The notes under the pieces are model-generated. The model was not told the origin of the DNA. It did no database searches and was given only the letters and a program-made list of their open reading frames with translations. From assembly GCA_018656655.1 (NCBI GenBank), contig JABHYW010000040.1:1-40380 (forward strand): a stretch of 40,380 nucleotides of DNA, read 5' to 3'. Below are positions 17,298 to 28,049 of the stretch, piece after piece. The first letter of the stretch is position 1, and each line of letters opens with the position of its first letter. Both the position numbers and the translations under genes were made by a program. Source of the stretch: Candidatus Komeilibacteria bacterium. Lineage in GTDB: Bacteria > Patescibacteriota > Patescibacteriia > UBA1558 > GWA2-36-10.

Positions 17298-17324
17298 AAA
17301 AAGCCCCGAATTTCGGGGCTTTTT
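17298..17324. terminator. Terminator after the PsbP-like membrane protein gene
   Basis: AAAAAGCCCCGA / TCGGGGCTTTTT with a 3-base loop, T-runs on both strands. On the minus strand it ends the gene at 17354-18337 before the secE promoter. Confidence 0.9.
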
Positions 17325-17353
17325 ATGTAAATATAGTGTATTTTATGTTTTAT

Positions 17354-18337
17354 TTATTGAATCTCTAAAGTATTTATAATACCTACAATAATAGCTTTTT
17401 TCTCAACTAATAATTCTTCTGTTTGAGGTATAAAATTAAATTCAAAGCTTATTCTAATAATTTTATTATTATGGAGAATATAATATCTTTCTATAACTCC
17501 TAAATCATAACGAGCTTGTTTATAAGTATTAATGCCAGCCACTTCTATAAAAGTATCTTCATAGCTATAACCATAACCATCATTTGCGTAAAAATCATCT
17601 TTTATTTCTTGAGAAGTTTTTAAGTTTTTAATATTATCTTCTGCTTTCAGCCAAAAATGTCCTTGTTCTGATTTAAATAATTGACCAAATAATTCACTAA
17701 ACTCATCTTCAACAAATTCTAATGGATACTTAAAACTTATGCCTAATTCTTCATTCGTATAAGTCTGCCAATCAACTATATTATCTAAAAATTTAAAAGT
17801 TTCCACTATATCTTTTACTTCCGAAAGCATCCCCTGCAAACTAGGAACCTCGTCATGACTAGTACTATAAACAAAAATGTAATCATCATTTTCAGTCACA
17901 TACTTGGGTTTTGGACCTTCTTCATTCTTTATAGCATCCCAGCCTTGATGACTCATAATACCAAGAGCCCAAAAATCTAATTGTTCTGGAAAACCAAAAT
18001 ATATTCCATTATCTTTCTCTTCAAATTGATAACCTTGCCAATTCTCTGGAAAAACCAAACTAAAACCATATTTATTATTTTTATAAACAAGTCCCTCTTC
18101 TAAATTAGACTTTTCTTTTTCTATTACTGTCTCTTTTTCTAATTCTTCTATACGCTCAGCTAATTTTTCCATTTGAACTTGGGCTTGTTGCTGAATATTT
18201 TTAGAAGTTTCTTGGACAGCGTTTGTAATTTGCTTTTCTGCCTGATCTTGCACTAAAACATAAGTACTACCACCTGCTAATATCGCTGTATTAACAATGG
18301 CTAAAATTATACTAATAAATCCTTTCTGTTTTTTCAT
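17354..18337 (-). CDS. Membrane-anchored coiled-coil protein with two PsbP-like domains (hypothetical)
   Basis: 327 residues. The start KKQKGFISIILAIVNTAIL is a membrane anchor that resembles a type IV prepilin leader (KGF, then hydrophobic residues) but lacks the usual glutamate at position 5. A coiled coil follows (about 33-80, rich in Gln, Glu and Lys). Two domains then share one opening: NNKYGFSLVFPENWQGY (about 87) and NEELGISFKYPLEF (about 198). This pattern (short strand, Phe/Tyr-Pro, Trp) is typical of PsbP-like proteins common in CPR genomes. Probably faces outside the cell. No catalytic residues recognised. It has its own terminator and lies downstream of gyrB across a family D repeat. 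Confidence 0.75.
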   Translation of the reverse strand: MKKQKGFISIILAIVNTAILAGGSTYVLVQDQAEKQITNAVQETSKNIQQQAQVQMEKLAERIEELEKETVIEKEKSNLEEGLVYKNNKYGFSLVFPENWQGYQFEEKDNGIYFGFPEQLDFWALGIMSHQGWDAIKNEEGPKPKYVTENDDYIFVYSTSHDEVPSLQGMLSEVKDIVETFKFLDNIVDWQTYTNEELGISFKYPLEFVEDEFSELFGQLFKSEQGHFWLKAEDNIKNLKTSQEIKDDFYANDGYGYSYEDTFIEVAGINTYKQARYDLGVIERYYILHNNKIIRISFEFNFIPQTEELLVEKKAIIVGIINTLEIQ

Positions 18338-18374
18338 AGCTTTATTTTTATTTTTTAAATATCTAAATTCCCTT

Positions 18375-18457
18375 TGTCATTTCGACCGAAGTCTAGCTGA
18401 GCTAGACTGAGTGGAGAAATCTAATCCTCAGATCTCTCGACTACGCTCGAGATGACA
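18375..18457. repeat. Dispersed palindromic element, family D (83 bp)
   Basis: TGTCATTTCGAC at one end and CTCGAGATGACA at the other, imperfect terminal inverted repeats, with inner hairpin TCTAGCTGAGCTAGA. It shares ends and GGAGAAATCTA with 5303-5400. It lies between gyrB and the next gene. Confidence 0.75.
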
Positions 18458-18464
18458 AGCCTCT

Positions 18465-20540
<2,076 letters not shown>

Positions 20541-20551
20541 TTATTATATTA

Positions 20552-20643
20552 AATCCCTCCCCCGCCTCCCTTTGACAAGGGAGGAGCTACCTCATTAAAT
20601 TAAGCTTGTTAAGCCCCCTTGATAAAGGGGGTTTGGGGGATTT
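20552..20643. repeat. Composite family E repeat in the gyrB leader
   Basis: Two hairpins: CCTCCCTT / AAGGGAGG (20565-20584) and CCCCCTT / AAGGGGG (20614-20631). The 31 bases at 20612-20642 are the exact reverse complement of 36474-36504, and the same two-hairpin layout recurs there. It would be transcribed as part of the gyrB 5' leader. Confidence 0.8.
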
Positions 20644-20649
20644 CTCTAT

Positions 20650-20672
20650 GCTTATTTTATCATAAAATAAGC
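20650..20672. promoter_or_regulatory. Perfect 23-bp palindrome over the candidate gyrB -10 box
   Basis: GCTTATTTTAT C ATAAAATAAGC, 11-bp arms around one base. It covers the likely -10 box, so it could be an operator; it could also be part of the terminator structure. Confidence 0.45.
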
Positions 20673-20682
20673 AAAAAAACAA
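20654..20682 (-). promoter_or_regulatory. Candidate promoter of gyrB
   Basis: TTGTTT (20677-20682), 17 bases, TAAAAT (20654-20659) on the minus strand. The -35 box is inside the pheT terminator and the -10 inside a perfect 23-bp palindrome (20650-20672). Confidence 0.5.
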
Positions 20683-20697
20683 CCAAAATTGATTGTT
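20673..20697 (-). terminator. Terminator of the pheS-pheT operon
   Basis: AACAATC / GGTTGTT stem (one G-U pair), loop of six, then T7 on the minus strand, 27 bases after the pheT stop. Confidence 0.7.
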
Positions 20698-20723
20698 TTT
20701 TTATATAAATATTTTACCTAATA

Positions 20724-23153
20724 TTAGCGTAAAATTGCCTTAAATTTTTTCTGTAAAATTGCTAAAATATCATCCATTAATTTATCTACATCTTCAGCTA
20801 ATAAAGTACGATCATTAGATCTAAATTCAAGATGCCAAGCTATTGATTTCTGACCCTCTTCAATGCCTTTCCCTGAAAAAACATCAAATGGCTCTAAATG
20901 ACGGATAAGTGGTGAAATTCTAACTATCTCAGCCTCTAAATCAGCCCATTTAAGGCCTTTATCTACCACTACTGCCATATCTCTGTAAACTGCTGGAAAT
21001 TTAGCTAGAGTGGCATATTTTTTAACTTTATTAATATATTTGAGTAGTAAAGTAAAATTTAATTGCCAAAAGGCTACATTCACATTTACATCGTTACTAT
21101 CAAATAAACCATCTTCTAATAAACCAAATTGTCCTAAAATAATATCTTTATATTTTATTTCATAAGCTATAGAAGCATATTCAATATCTGACTCTTCAAA
21201 TTCCACTTCAACATTAAGATGCTCCATCAAAGCGCTAAACATTCCCTTGATTGATAAAAATAAATCTTCTTTACTTTTCTTACTAACCTCAACTCCAGCT
21301 AAATATTTATCTTGTTTTGGTAAAAATTTCTTTCTAGAATCATCTGTGTGGTAAGTGCCATGACTAATTTTATCAAAAGTACGCTCTAACTCATAAATTC
21401 TGAATTCATCATACCAGCGCATATTCTCCTCTGCTCTAGCTAATAGATTTGGTAGTAAAGACATATTTAAATAAACCTGCTCAGGACTAAGAGCATTCTT
21501 TACCCTCAAATGATTATTTAATTCTAAGCCTAATTTTTTAGCCCAAGCTTGATTAGTAAATGGATAATTATAAAGCTCGTAATATTTTTGAGACAAGCTA
21601 AACCATCTTTTGATATCTCTAGCGGCTACATGATCTAAATTAACACTAGGGCTATCAATATTTACTTTTGGTAATTCAAACTTAATATTGTCATAACCAT
21701 AAATTCTAGCTACCTCTTCTACAATATCTTCTGGAATTGAAATATCTTTAGTGGCTCTAAAACTTGGCACTCCAATTGTAAAAGTCTTAGCTTTATATTT
21801 TAAATCAAACTTTAATCTCTGCAAAGTATCTTTAATCTCAGCTGTTGGGATAATTAAACCAAAACGATTATTAATTAATTCTTCAGATACTTCTAAGGTA
21901 ACTGGCTTGAATGGATTATTATCTACATCTACCAGCTTACTGGCAATATAAGCCTCGGGACAAAGCTGTAAAATTAATTCAGCTGCTCTTCTAATAGCCG
22001 TACCAGCCAAGACTGGATCAAGAGACTTCTCAAAGCGAGTTGAGCTCTCAGAACGAAGCCCAATAGCTGTAGCAGTACGTCTAACGCTAGCTGCTCTAAA
22101 ATTAGCAGACTCTAATATAATTTCTGATGTATCTATACCGATTTCACTATTTTGACCACCCATTACACCAGCGATTGCTACATATTTTTTAGCATCGGCA
22201 ATCATTAAGGCTCCTTCAGGTAATTTCCTATTTTCACCATCCAATGTAATAAACTTCTCTCCTTTAGCGGCCTGTTTAACTATAATATGATCTCCTTCAA
22301 TATGTTTGGCGTCAAAAGCGTGCATTGGCTGACCCAATTCGTACATAACGTAATTAGTCACATCTACAATATTATTAATAGGTCTAATCCCAACGGCCTC
22401 CAGTCTCTTCTTTAACCACCAAGGAGACTCGGCTACTTTAATATTTTTAATAGCTAAACCAAGATAACGAAAACAATTTTTTTTATCCTCTACTGTTACT
22501 TTTAATTTGGTTTCGTTTTTTCCTTTTAATTCAAAATTTGGATAGTCTTTTAATTTAAGTTTGTAAATAGCTGCTAATTCTCTAGCCAATCCATATTGCC
22601 CCCAAAGATCAGGACGATGGTTAATTGATTTATTATCAATATCAATAATAGTATCATTTAACTCTAAAGCTTCAGCTAATTCTTCACCTGCTTTTAATTT
22701 AAGTTCTGATAAATCAAGAATTTCTTTATCTGATTTTTGAGGAAAAAGATTTTCTAGGCCAATTTCTTCAGCGGCAGCAATCATACCACTAGATTCTACA
22801 CCTCGAATCTTAGTTTTAGCCATCATAACTAAATCACCTTCTCCGTGCCATTTTACTCTAGAGCCTACCTTAGCCACTGCCACTAACATGCCTTTACTAA
22901 GGTTTATACCACCACAGACAATTTGCTCTACACTATCTCCAATATCAACTTGGCAGACCTCTAATCTATCAGCGTCTGGATGTTTAGCTATTTCATTAAT
23001 TTTACCAACTACTATATCTTTTAGATTAGCACCTCGTTCAATCACCTCTTCTACTTCTACTATAGCCATAGTAAAATCTAGAGCCAATTGCTTTGTCTCT
23101 AAATCTTTTGGTAATTTTATCCAATCTTTTGCCCAATCAAGTGATAAATACAT
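20724..23153 (-). CDS. pheT: Phenylalanine--tRNA ligase beta subunit
   Basis: 809 residues, standard for bacterial PheT. Domains in order: EMAP-like tRNA-binding fold (about 40-150, KHPDADRLEVCQVDIG and IVCGGINLSKGMLVAV), B3/B4 editing region (NIVDVTNYVMYELGQPMHAFD, about 265), B5 domain (about 400-480), the inactive synthetase-like core and the C-terminal FDX-ACB anticodon-binding domain (KFPAVYRDMAVVV to the end). It works as an alpha2-beta2 enzyme with PheS, whose stop codon is one base upstream of this start. A terminator follows. Confidence 0.97.
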   Translation of the reverse strand: MYLSLDWAKDWIKLPKDLETKQLALDFTMAIVEVEEVIERGANLKDIVVGKINEIAKHPDADRLEVCQVDIGDSVEQIVCGGINLSKGMLVAVAKVGSRVKWHGEGDLVMMAKTKIRGVESSGMIAAAEEIGLENLFPQKSDKEILDLSELKLKAGEELAEALELNDTIIDIDNKSINHRPDLWGQYGLARELAAIYKLKLKDYPNFELKGKNETKLKVTVEDKKNCFRYLGLAIKNIKVAESPWWLKKRLEAVGIRPINNIVDVTNYVMYELGQPMHAFDAKHIEGDHIIVKQAAKGEKFITLDGENRKLPEGALMIADAKKYVAIAGVMGGQNSEIGIDTSEIILESANFRAASVRRTATAIGLRSESSTRFEKSLDPVLAGTAIRRAAELILQLCPEAYIASKLVDVDNNPFKPVTLEVSEELINNRFGLIIPTAEIKDTLQRLKFDLKYKAKTFTIGVPSFRATKDISIPEDIVEEVARIYGYDNIKFELPKVNIDSPSVNLDHVAARDIKRWFSLSQKYYELYNYPFTNQAWAKKLGLELNNHLRVKNALSPEQVYLNMSLLPNLLARAEENMRWYDEFRIYELERTFDKISHGTYHTDDSRKKFLPKQDKYLAGVEVSKKSKEDLFLSIKGMFSALMEHLNVEVEFEESDIEYASIAYEIKYKDIILGQFGLLEDGLFDSNDVNVNVAFWQLNFTLLLKYINKVKKYATLAKFPAVYRDMAVVVDKGLKWADLEAEIVRISPLIRHLEPFDVFSGKGIEEGQKSIAWHLEFRSNDRTLLAEDVDKLMDDILAILQKKFKAILR

Positions 23154-23154
23154 A

Positions 23155-24165
23155 TTAAAATTGTTTTAAAAATCTTAAGTCGCCTGATTGAAGTAATCTA
23201 ATATCATCAATCTTATAGCGCATCATTACTAATCTAGTAAAGCCAAGTCCAAAGGCAAAACCAGAATATTCTTTTGGATCAAGACCACCTGCTTTAATTA
23301 CTTTTGGATGTATTAAACCGCAGGGCATTAGTTCTAGCCAACCAGACTGCTTACAAACACTACAACCCTCTCCACCACAGATTAGACATTTAATGTCCAT
23401 TTCAAAACCAGGTTCCACAAATGGGAAAAAACCAGGCCTTAATCTAACATCCACTTCAGTATTAAAAAAAGTAGACAAAAATGATTTCATAACTGCAATC
23501 AAATTACCAATATTTATATCTTTATCAACCATTAAACCTTCCAGTTGATAAAAAGTATGATCATGACTAGCATCAGTAGCCTCATTTCTAAATACACGAC
23601 CCGGAAAAATTCCTCTGAATGGAGCTCCAAATTTTTCTAACATGCGAACTTGAAGATTTGAAGTTTGAGATCTAAGAAGTAAGCCTTGCTCTAACCAAAA
23701 AGTATCTTGAGCGTCTCTAGCTGGATGATCCTCTGGAGTATTCAAAGCTGTAAAATTATAATATTCAGATTCTACTTGTGGACCGTCATATACACCAAAA
23801 CCCATCTGTGCAAAAATATCCTCTATTTCGTATTGAACAATAGTAGAAGGATGAAGGTGGCCAGTTTCTTCTCTGGTACCAGGCATAGTTGGATCAAAAT
23901 CCGTTCCGCCGCCTGATTGTTTGTTTTTAATTATTCTCTCAGTCTTACTAAAAACACTAGCTAGCTCCATTTTTATTTCATTAGCCAATTTACCAATTTT
24001 TGGTTTTTCTTCAACAGCTAAATCTTTTACTTCTTTAAGAACATTAGTAAGCTCTCCTTTGCGTCCTAAATATTTAGTCTTTAAATCTAACAAAAGTTTA
24101 GAATCTTTAACTTCAGTTACTTCTTTTAAAAATTGTTCTTTAAGATCTTTTAATTTCTTTTCCAT
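23155..24165 (-). CDS. pheS: Phenylalanine--tRNA ligase alpha subunit
   Basis: 336 residues from the ATG at 24165. The catalytic class II subunit. A coiled-coil N-terminal arm (about 1-80) precedes the core, which has motif 2 (GRVFRNEATDASHDHTFYQL) and motif 3 (GFAFGLGFTRLVMMRY). A Cys cluster CLICGGEGCSVC, seen in other bacterial PheS, could bind zinc. An upstream ATG at 24189 adds eight residues and would overlap the preceding gene by 20 bases; the ATG at 24165 sits just past that gene's stop and gives the usual MEKKLKDLK start. Neither has a Shine-Dalgarno site, so the choice is moderate. Confidence 0.95.
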   Translation of the reverse strand: MEKKLKDLKEQFLKEVTEVKDSKLLLDLKTKYLGRKGELTNVLKEVKDLAVEEKPKIGKLANEIKMELASVFSKTERIIKNKQSGGGTDFDPTMPGTREETGHLHPSTIVQYEIEDIFAQMGFGVYDGPQVESEYYNFTALNTPEDHPARDAQDTFWLEQGLLLRSQTSNLQVRMLEKFGAPFRGIFPGRVFRNEATDASHDHTFYQLEGLMVDKDINIGNLIAVMKSFLSTFFNTEVDVRLRPGFFPFVEPGFEMDIKCLICGGEGCSVCKQSGWLELMPCGLIHPKVIKAGGLDPKEYSGFAFGLGFTRLVMMRYKIDDIRLLQSGDLRFLKQF

Positions 24166-24169
24166 ATAA

Positions 24170-24568
24170 TTAATTTTTTGCTCGCTCATTATTTTGACGA
24201 AATACTAATATTACAAACTCTACTACAGTAGCTAATATAATTAATAAAACCATATTCCACCAAGTAAGTATTCTAGCAGCTTGTAACATTAAAGCTAGAG
24301 TCAATACTGCGGAAAATATAATAGCCTGACGAAAAGATTCTGTAGCTATTATTTTTGGCCTACCTCTTTTTCTATTAAAAAGACTACGTAATAAAAATCC
24401 TAAAATAGATAGGCTTCCTAAAATGCTTAAAAACAGAATACTATAGAACATAGCGTAAACCAACCAAGAGCCTTCTGTAGGGTCAAAACTGCTTATAATT
24501 ATAAAAAAACCAAGCCATGCTAAGGCAGTGGCTAGTAACATTATTAAATTATACGCTTTGATGTTCAT
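24170..24568 (-). CDS. Small four-helix membrane protein (hypothetical)
   Basis: 132 residues from the ATG at 24568. Four predicted transmembrane helices: about 7-27, 38-60, 83-100 and 104-122, with a basic loop NRKRGRPK between helices 2 and 3. No family recognised. It is first in the operon with pheS-pheT and has a promoter nine bases upstream, so the transcript leader would be very short or absent. Its association with pheST in one operon is seen directly; any functional link is unknown. Confidence 0.7.
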   Translation of the reverse strand: MNIKAYNLIMLLATALAWLGFFIIISSFDPTEGSWLVYAMFYSILFLSILGSLSILGFLLRSLFNRKRGRPKIIATESFRQAIIFSAVLTLALMLQAARILTWWNMVLLIILATVVEFVILVFRQNNERAKN

Positions 24569-24576
24569 CAATATAA

Positions 24577-24605
24577 ATAATACAAGAAATACAAGTAAAA
24601 ATCAA
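24577..24605 (-). promoter_or_regulatory. Promoter of the membrane protein-pheS-pheT operon
   Basis: TTGATT (24600-24605), 17 bases, TATTAT (24577-24582) on the minus strand. Initiation would fall at or next to the ATG at 24568, suggesting a leaderless message. Confidence 0.65.
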
Positions 24606-24630
24606 TCCAGCCCTTCGCGAAGGGCTGGAT
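24605..24630 (-). terminator. Perfect 26-bp palindrome, probable terminator of the helicase-DUF721 operon
   Basis: ATCCAGCCCTTCG and its exact reverse complement form a 13-bp hairpin stem. On the minus strand it is followed by TGATTTTTACTT, a moderate U-tract. It lies 15 bases after the DUF721-like gene. Confidence 0.65.
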
Positions 24631-24644
24631 CAACCTCTTAACAA

Positions 24645-24941
24645 TTATGACAGAAAATTTAAATCTTCTACTATATTATCGCCTAGCTTACTATTTAAAC
24701 TAGTTATAAACAAAGCTTTATCTCGAAGTAACTGTTTTAACAAATCATCATCTAAAGCAGCAATTGTCAAAATACCATTCCTAAAATAAATAGCGCTCAT
24801 CTTATCTTTAGCTTGTTCAGACAAAAAATCAACTAACACTCTATTGGCCGATTCTAATACTAAAGACTCTTGAATCTGACTTTTGATTCCCTTTTTGTCT
24901 ACTGCCTTATCGGCTAAATCTTTAAAACTATTCCAAGACAT
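24645..24941 (-). CDS. DUF721/DciA-like small protein
   Basis: 98 residues. The central part AKDKMSAIYFRNGILTIAAL followed by a helix (DDLLKQLLRDKALFITSLNS) and a final strand matches the pattern of DUF721 proteins (RNGVLTV, then helix with Leu and Arg). Some DUF721 members (DciA) load the replicative helicase DnaB; others are unassigned. The assignment is by eye. It starts two bases after the helicase stop codon and shares its transcript. Confidence 0.6.
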   Translation of the reverse strand: MSWNSFKDLADKAVDKKGIKSQIQESLVLESANRVLVDFLSEQAKDKMSAIYFRNGILTIAALDDDLLKQLLRDKALFITSLNSKLGDNIVEDLNFLS

Positions 24942-24943
24942 AA

Positions 24944-27900
24944 TTATTTACTTAATTTAGCGTGCGGACAAATTGATTTAAAATCACAAGTGCTACAAAC
25001 ATGGCCTGGTGTAGCGGTGAAATCATGTTTGACAATATTATCTATAGTAGCTTTTATCCAATCTTTGGTTTTAGTAATTTCTTTTTCAGTTCCTACAAAA
25101 GATACAGCTGTATTATTACTTAAATAAAAGAAGGTTAAATCTTTAACTGACTGTTTAAATACTTCCTCAGAGGCAATCTGATAAATAAGTAATTGCTTTT
25201 TATCATCAAAACTAAGTTTTTCTTTAGCTCTACCAGTTTTATAATCAATAATCTCCCACGTGTCCTTCGAAGCCTTGCGCGAAGAAGGGGCCTCACTATG
25301 AACATCTACTCTATCAAACACACCCCGTAAACTATAATCTTTTACTTTAATAGTAAAGCCTTTTTCCAAAAACAATGGTGTTGCCCTTCGGCCTTGCTCA
25401 GGATCTTCGAGAAATTTCTTGTTAAACTTTTTAAAATAATCTTTTAATATTCTAATGCCATCTTGATAATATTTTTGTTTTTGATCTTCAGATTCATACC
25501 AATCATCAATCCAAGATTCTTCATAAAATCCTAATAAATCTTTTTGAGTAGGTTGTTTTATTTTCTTACCTTTAGAAAATAAATCTCCTTGGCCTAGTTC
25601 TGAATTATTAATTATTAACTGATAGAATTTTTGCAAAGTAGAATGCATTGTTTTACCAAAGCTAAAATAAGCATTGCCTTTAGTCGGTACTTTGGCTACA
25701 AAAGTATAAAAGTATTGCCAAGGACATGATTCATAAGCCCGTAACTGAGAAAAAGAAAATGTCTTAGGTACTGGATAATTTGGCTTAACTTGCTTAGCAT
25801 TTATTTTATCTGGCTCTTTAATTGGAGTAGTTATTTCTTTACTAGCAATTTTAATCTCATCTATAAAACGAGATGGCTTTTTAGTAGTAGAACCGCCGTA
25901 ATTTTTAGCCCAAGTTAGATACACTGCTTCTTTAGCTCTGGTCATAGCTACATAAAATAAACGACGCTCTTCCTGAAGATGAGCATCACCAGATGGTAAA
26001 TCCTCTTTAATGAATTGCTCAGGCATCTCTATTGGATCACGACGTGAAGTTGATGGAAATCTAAGATGAACTAAATTAGTAATAAATACATATTTAAATT
26101 CTAAACCTTTAGCGCCGTGCACAGTCATGACCTTAACTACATCTGGACCAGCCTCAGCGTCAAATTGCATAGCTCCCATTTCACCTGACTGCATCTCCAT
26201 ATCTAGAGTTTCTAAGAAATTATGAACTGAAGTATCTTCAATAGATTCTTCCTCCCAAGTTCTTACCTTTCTGAAAAACTGATTAAGAAAATGCAATTGA
26301 TCTGTATTGTATTGATTTTGTTCAATAGTCAACATATTAAGATAACCACTATCTTCAAGCCAATTATATATTACTTGAGAAACTGGCTGTTCTTTAGATT
26401 GCTCTGTATGTTTATCTATATCTGAAATTACTTTGGCTATTATTCTTTGATCTCCGACTGGTAATTGGATGTAACGATGATTACTCTTAGTTGCATAATA
26501 CAAACTCCAAGCTTTTTTTCTAGCTAGATGATTCAAATTAATAATACTAGCAATATTTAAACCAGTAACTGGCAAAGATAAAATTCTAAAAAATGCAGCT
26601 GACTCATGATAATTATCTAACAATTTAAGATAAGCTATAATATCTTGAACTATATCCTGAGCGTATAAACCACGAGAAGCCATAAACTGATGAGGAATAC
26701 CTATTTTTCTCATCATAGACACAAAGCCCTGAGCCTGATCATTAGCTCTAACCAATATAGCAAAATCAGACCAGTTCGTGTCTGGGTTTTTTTTCTTTAA
26801 ATCTACTATCTTAGCCAATATTCCATCTATCTCAGCATTTTTATCTATAAAGGATAAAACATCCACTGAGCCTTTAGCTTTGACATGACTGGTAAGTTTT
26901 TTGTTAAGTGGTGTCTTACCTTTTTTATATTGATATTCTAATCTATCTGGATCATTCTGCTGTATAAAATTATAAGCTGTATCTAATATTTTTTGTCCAG
27001 ACCTATAATTATCATTTAAAAATATCTCGCGGAGCGCTAGCGGAGCGTCCTCCGAAGCCTTGGCGAAGGAGGACTTATCCTTAGTATGTTCTTTTTTAAA
27101 ATTTAAAATATTTGATATGGCAGCCCCACGGAATTTATAAATAGCTTGATCGTCATCACCAACGACCATCAAATTATTAGCTGGGGCAGCTAATATCTTT
27201 ATCAATTCATACTGAGCCCAGTTAGTATCTTGAAACTCATCTACTAAAATATACTTAAATTGCTTCCTGAATTTTTTTAAAACCGGCGGACGCTTTTTAA
27301 ATAATTCTAAAGTATAATTTATAAGATCGCCAAAATCTAAAGCATTATTTTCTAATAACAATTGTTGGTAAACATGATAAGCATTAGCAACTTCTTTATT
27401 TCTAGCTATCTCTGCCTTTTCTGCCTCTTTGTCCTCAGCTTTAGTAGCGCTGACTTTCAAGCTCTTAGTATATTTAATATATTCTTCTGGATAAACTACC
27501 TCGTCTTTTAGTCTTGAAAAATGACTAAGCAAAGCATGGATAAATCTAGTTGGATTACCTAATGGCGCATAATAATTTAAATCAAACTTATCTAAATTCT
27601 CTCTAACTAACATCCAGGCAGCTGTCTGATCCAATAATTTAAAATCATTAGACAGTCCAATTTCTAAAGCATAGTCTTTAAGAACTTTTTCACAAAAACC
27701 ATGAAAAGTATGAATCCATAAATCGCTATAACCTAAAGGCAAAAGCTTGTCTACCCGTTCAATCATCTCACCAGCTGCTTTTTCAGTAAAAGTAACTGCT
27801 AATATTTCATCAGGCGTAGCTTTCTTTTTTTCTATTAAATAAGCTATTCGTTGGGTAATAACGGTGGTTTTACCAGTACCAGCCCCAGCAATTAAAATAG

Positions 27901-27967
27901 CCGGCCCCTGATCATGAGTGACCGCCTGTTTTTGATCTTTATTAAGATATGATAAATCAATTGCCAT
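24944..27967 (-). CDS. UvrD/PcrA-like helicase fused to a RecB-type nuclease (Fe-S cysteines)
   Basis: 1007 residues from the ATG at 27967 (an in-frame ATG at 27973 adds two residues). SF1A helicase motifs: Walker A GAGTGKTT, motif II VDEFQDTNWAQ, motif III GDDDQAIYKFRGA, motif IV LNDNYRS, motif V VMTVHGAKGLEF, motif VI RRLFYVAMTRAKE. The C-terminal third is a PD-(D/E)XK nuclease: RGVFDRVDV and WEIIDYKTG supply Asp, Glu and Lys. A Cys near 749 (SCPWQYFY) and three in CSTCDFKSICPH match the four-Cys Fe-S staple of AddB/Cas4 nucleases. It probably repairs double-strand breaks. Three palindromic repeats are inserted in frame: KSSFAKASEDAPLAL (about 300), DPEQGRRA (about 855) and APSSRKASKDT (about 895), all in loops. 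Confidence 0.93.
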   Translation of the reverse strand: MAIDLSYLNKDQKQAVTHDQGPAILIAGAGTGKTTVITQRIAYLIEKKKATPDEILAVTFTEKAAGEMIERVDKLLPLGYSDLWIHTFHGFCEKVLKDYALEIGLSNDFKLLDQTAAWMLVRENLDKFDLNYYAPLGNPTRFIHALLSHFSRLKDEVVYPEEYIKYTKSLKVSATKAEDKEAEKAEIARNKEVANAYHVYQQLLLENNALDFGDLINYTLELFKKRPPVLKKFRKQFKYILVDEFQDTNWAQYELIKILAAPANNLMVVGDDDQAIYKFRGAAISNILNFKKEHTKDKSSFAKASEDAPLALREIFLNDNYRSGQKILDTAYNFIQQNDPDRLEYQYKKGKTPLNKKLTSHVKAKGSVDVLSFIDKNAEIDGILAKIVDLKKKNPDTNWSDFAILVRANDQAQGFVSMMRKIGIPHQFMASRGLYAQDIVQDIIAYLKLLDNYHESAAFFRILSLPVTGLNIASIINLNHLARKKAWSLYYATKSNHRYIQLPVGDQRIIAKVISDIDKHTEQSKEQPVSQVIYNWLEDSGYLNMLTIEQNQYNTDQLHFLNQFFRKVRTWEEESIEDTSVHNFLETLDMEMQSGEMGAMQFDAEAGPDVVKVMTVHGAKGLEFKYVFITNLVHLRFPSTSRRDPIEMPEQFIKEDLPSGDAHLQEERRLFYVAMTRAKEAVYLTWAKNYGGSTTKKPSRFIDEIKIASKEITTPIKEPDKINAKQVKPNYPVPKTFSFSQLRAYESCPWQYFYTFVAKVPTKGNAYFSFGKTMHSTLQKFYQLIINNSELGQGDLFSKGKKIKQPTQKDLLGFYEESWIDDWYESEDQKQKYYQDGIRILKDYFKKFNKKFLEDPEQGRRATPLFLEKGFTIKVKDYSLRGVFDRVDVHSEAPSSRKASKDTWEIIDYKTGRAKEKLSFDDKKQLLIYQIASEEVFKQSVKDLTFFYLSNNTAVSFVGTEKEITKTKDWIKATIDNIVKHDFTATPGHVCSTCDFKSICPHAKLSK
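25263..25288. repeat. Family B palindrome in frame in the helicase-nuclease
   Basis: TCCTTCGAAGCCTTGCGCGA followed by AGAAGG, read as APSSRKASKDT just before the nuclease motif WEIIDYKTG. Confidence 0.75.
25384..25411. repeat. Family A palindrome in frame in the helicase-nuclease
   Basis: CCCTTCGGCCTTGCTCAGGA followed by TCTTCGAG, read as EDPEQGRRA. It differs from the gyrB copy at only a few positions and is read in the same frame. Confidence 0.8.
27047..27074. repeat. Family B palindrome in frame in the helicase domain
   Basis: GTCCTCC ... GGAGGAC with inner CGAAGCCTTGGCG, plus an adjacent repeated GCGGAGCG (27030-27047). Read as SSFAKASEDAPLALRE between helicase motifs III and IV. Confidence 0.8.
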
Positions 27968-27974
27968 ATACATA

Positions 27975-28003
27975 ATATTAACTGAAAACTATACTTTTGG
28001 CAA
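27975..28003 (-). promoter_or_regulatory. Candidate promoter of the helicase-DUF721 operon
   Basis: TTGCCA (27998-28003), 17 bases, TAATAT (27975-27980) on the minus strand. Initiation would be at about 27968, so the ATG at 27967 would be leaderless. Confidence 0.55.
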
Positions 28004-28011
28004 AATTAATA

Positions 28012-28039
28012 CCCCCTCCCAGATTTCTCTGAAAGGGGG
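28012..28039. repeat. G/C hairpin after the carbonic-anhydrase-like gene
   Basis: CCCCCT / AGGGGG with an inner TTTC / GAAA pair. It resembles the hairpins of family E and may act as a weak terminator on the minus strand, though no T-run follows. Confidence 0.5.
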
Positions 28040-28049
28040 CCTAAACAGT

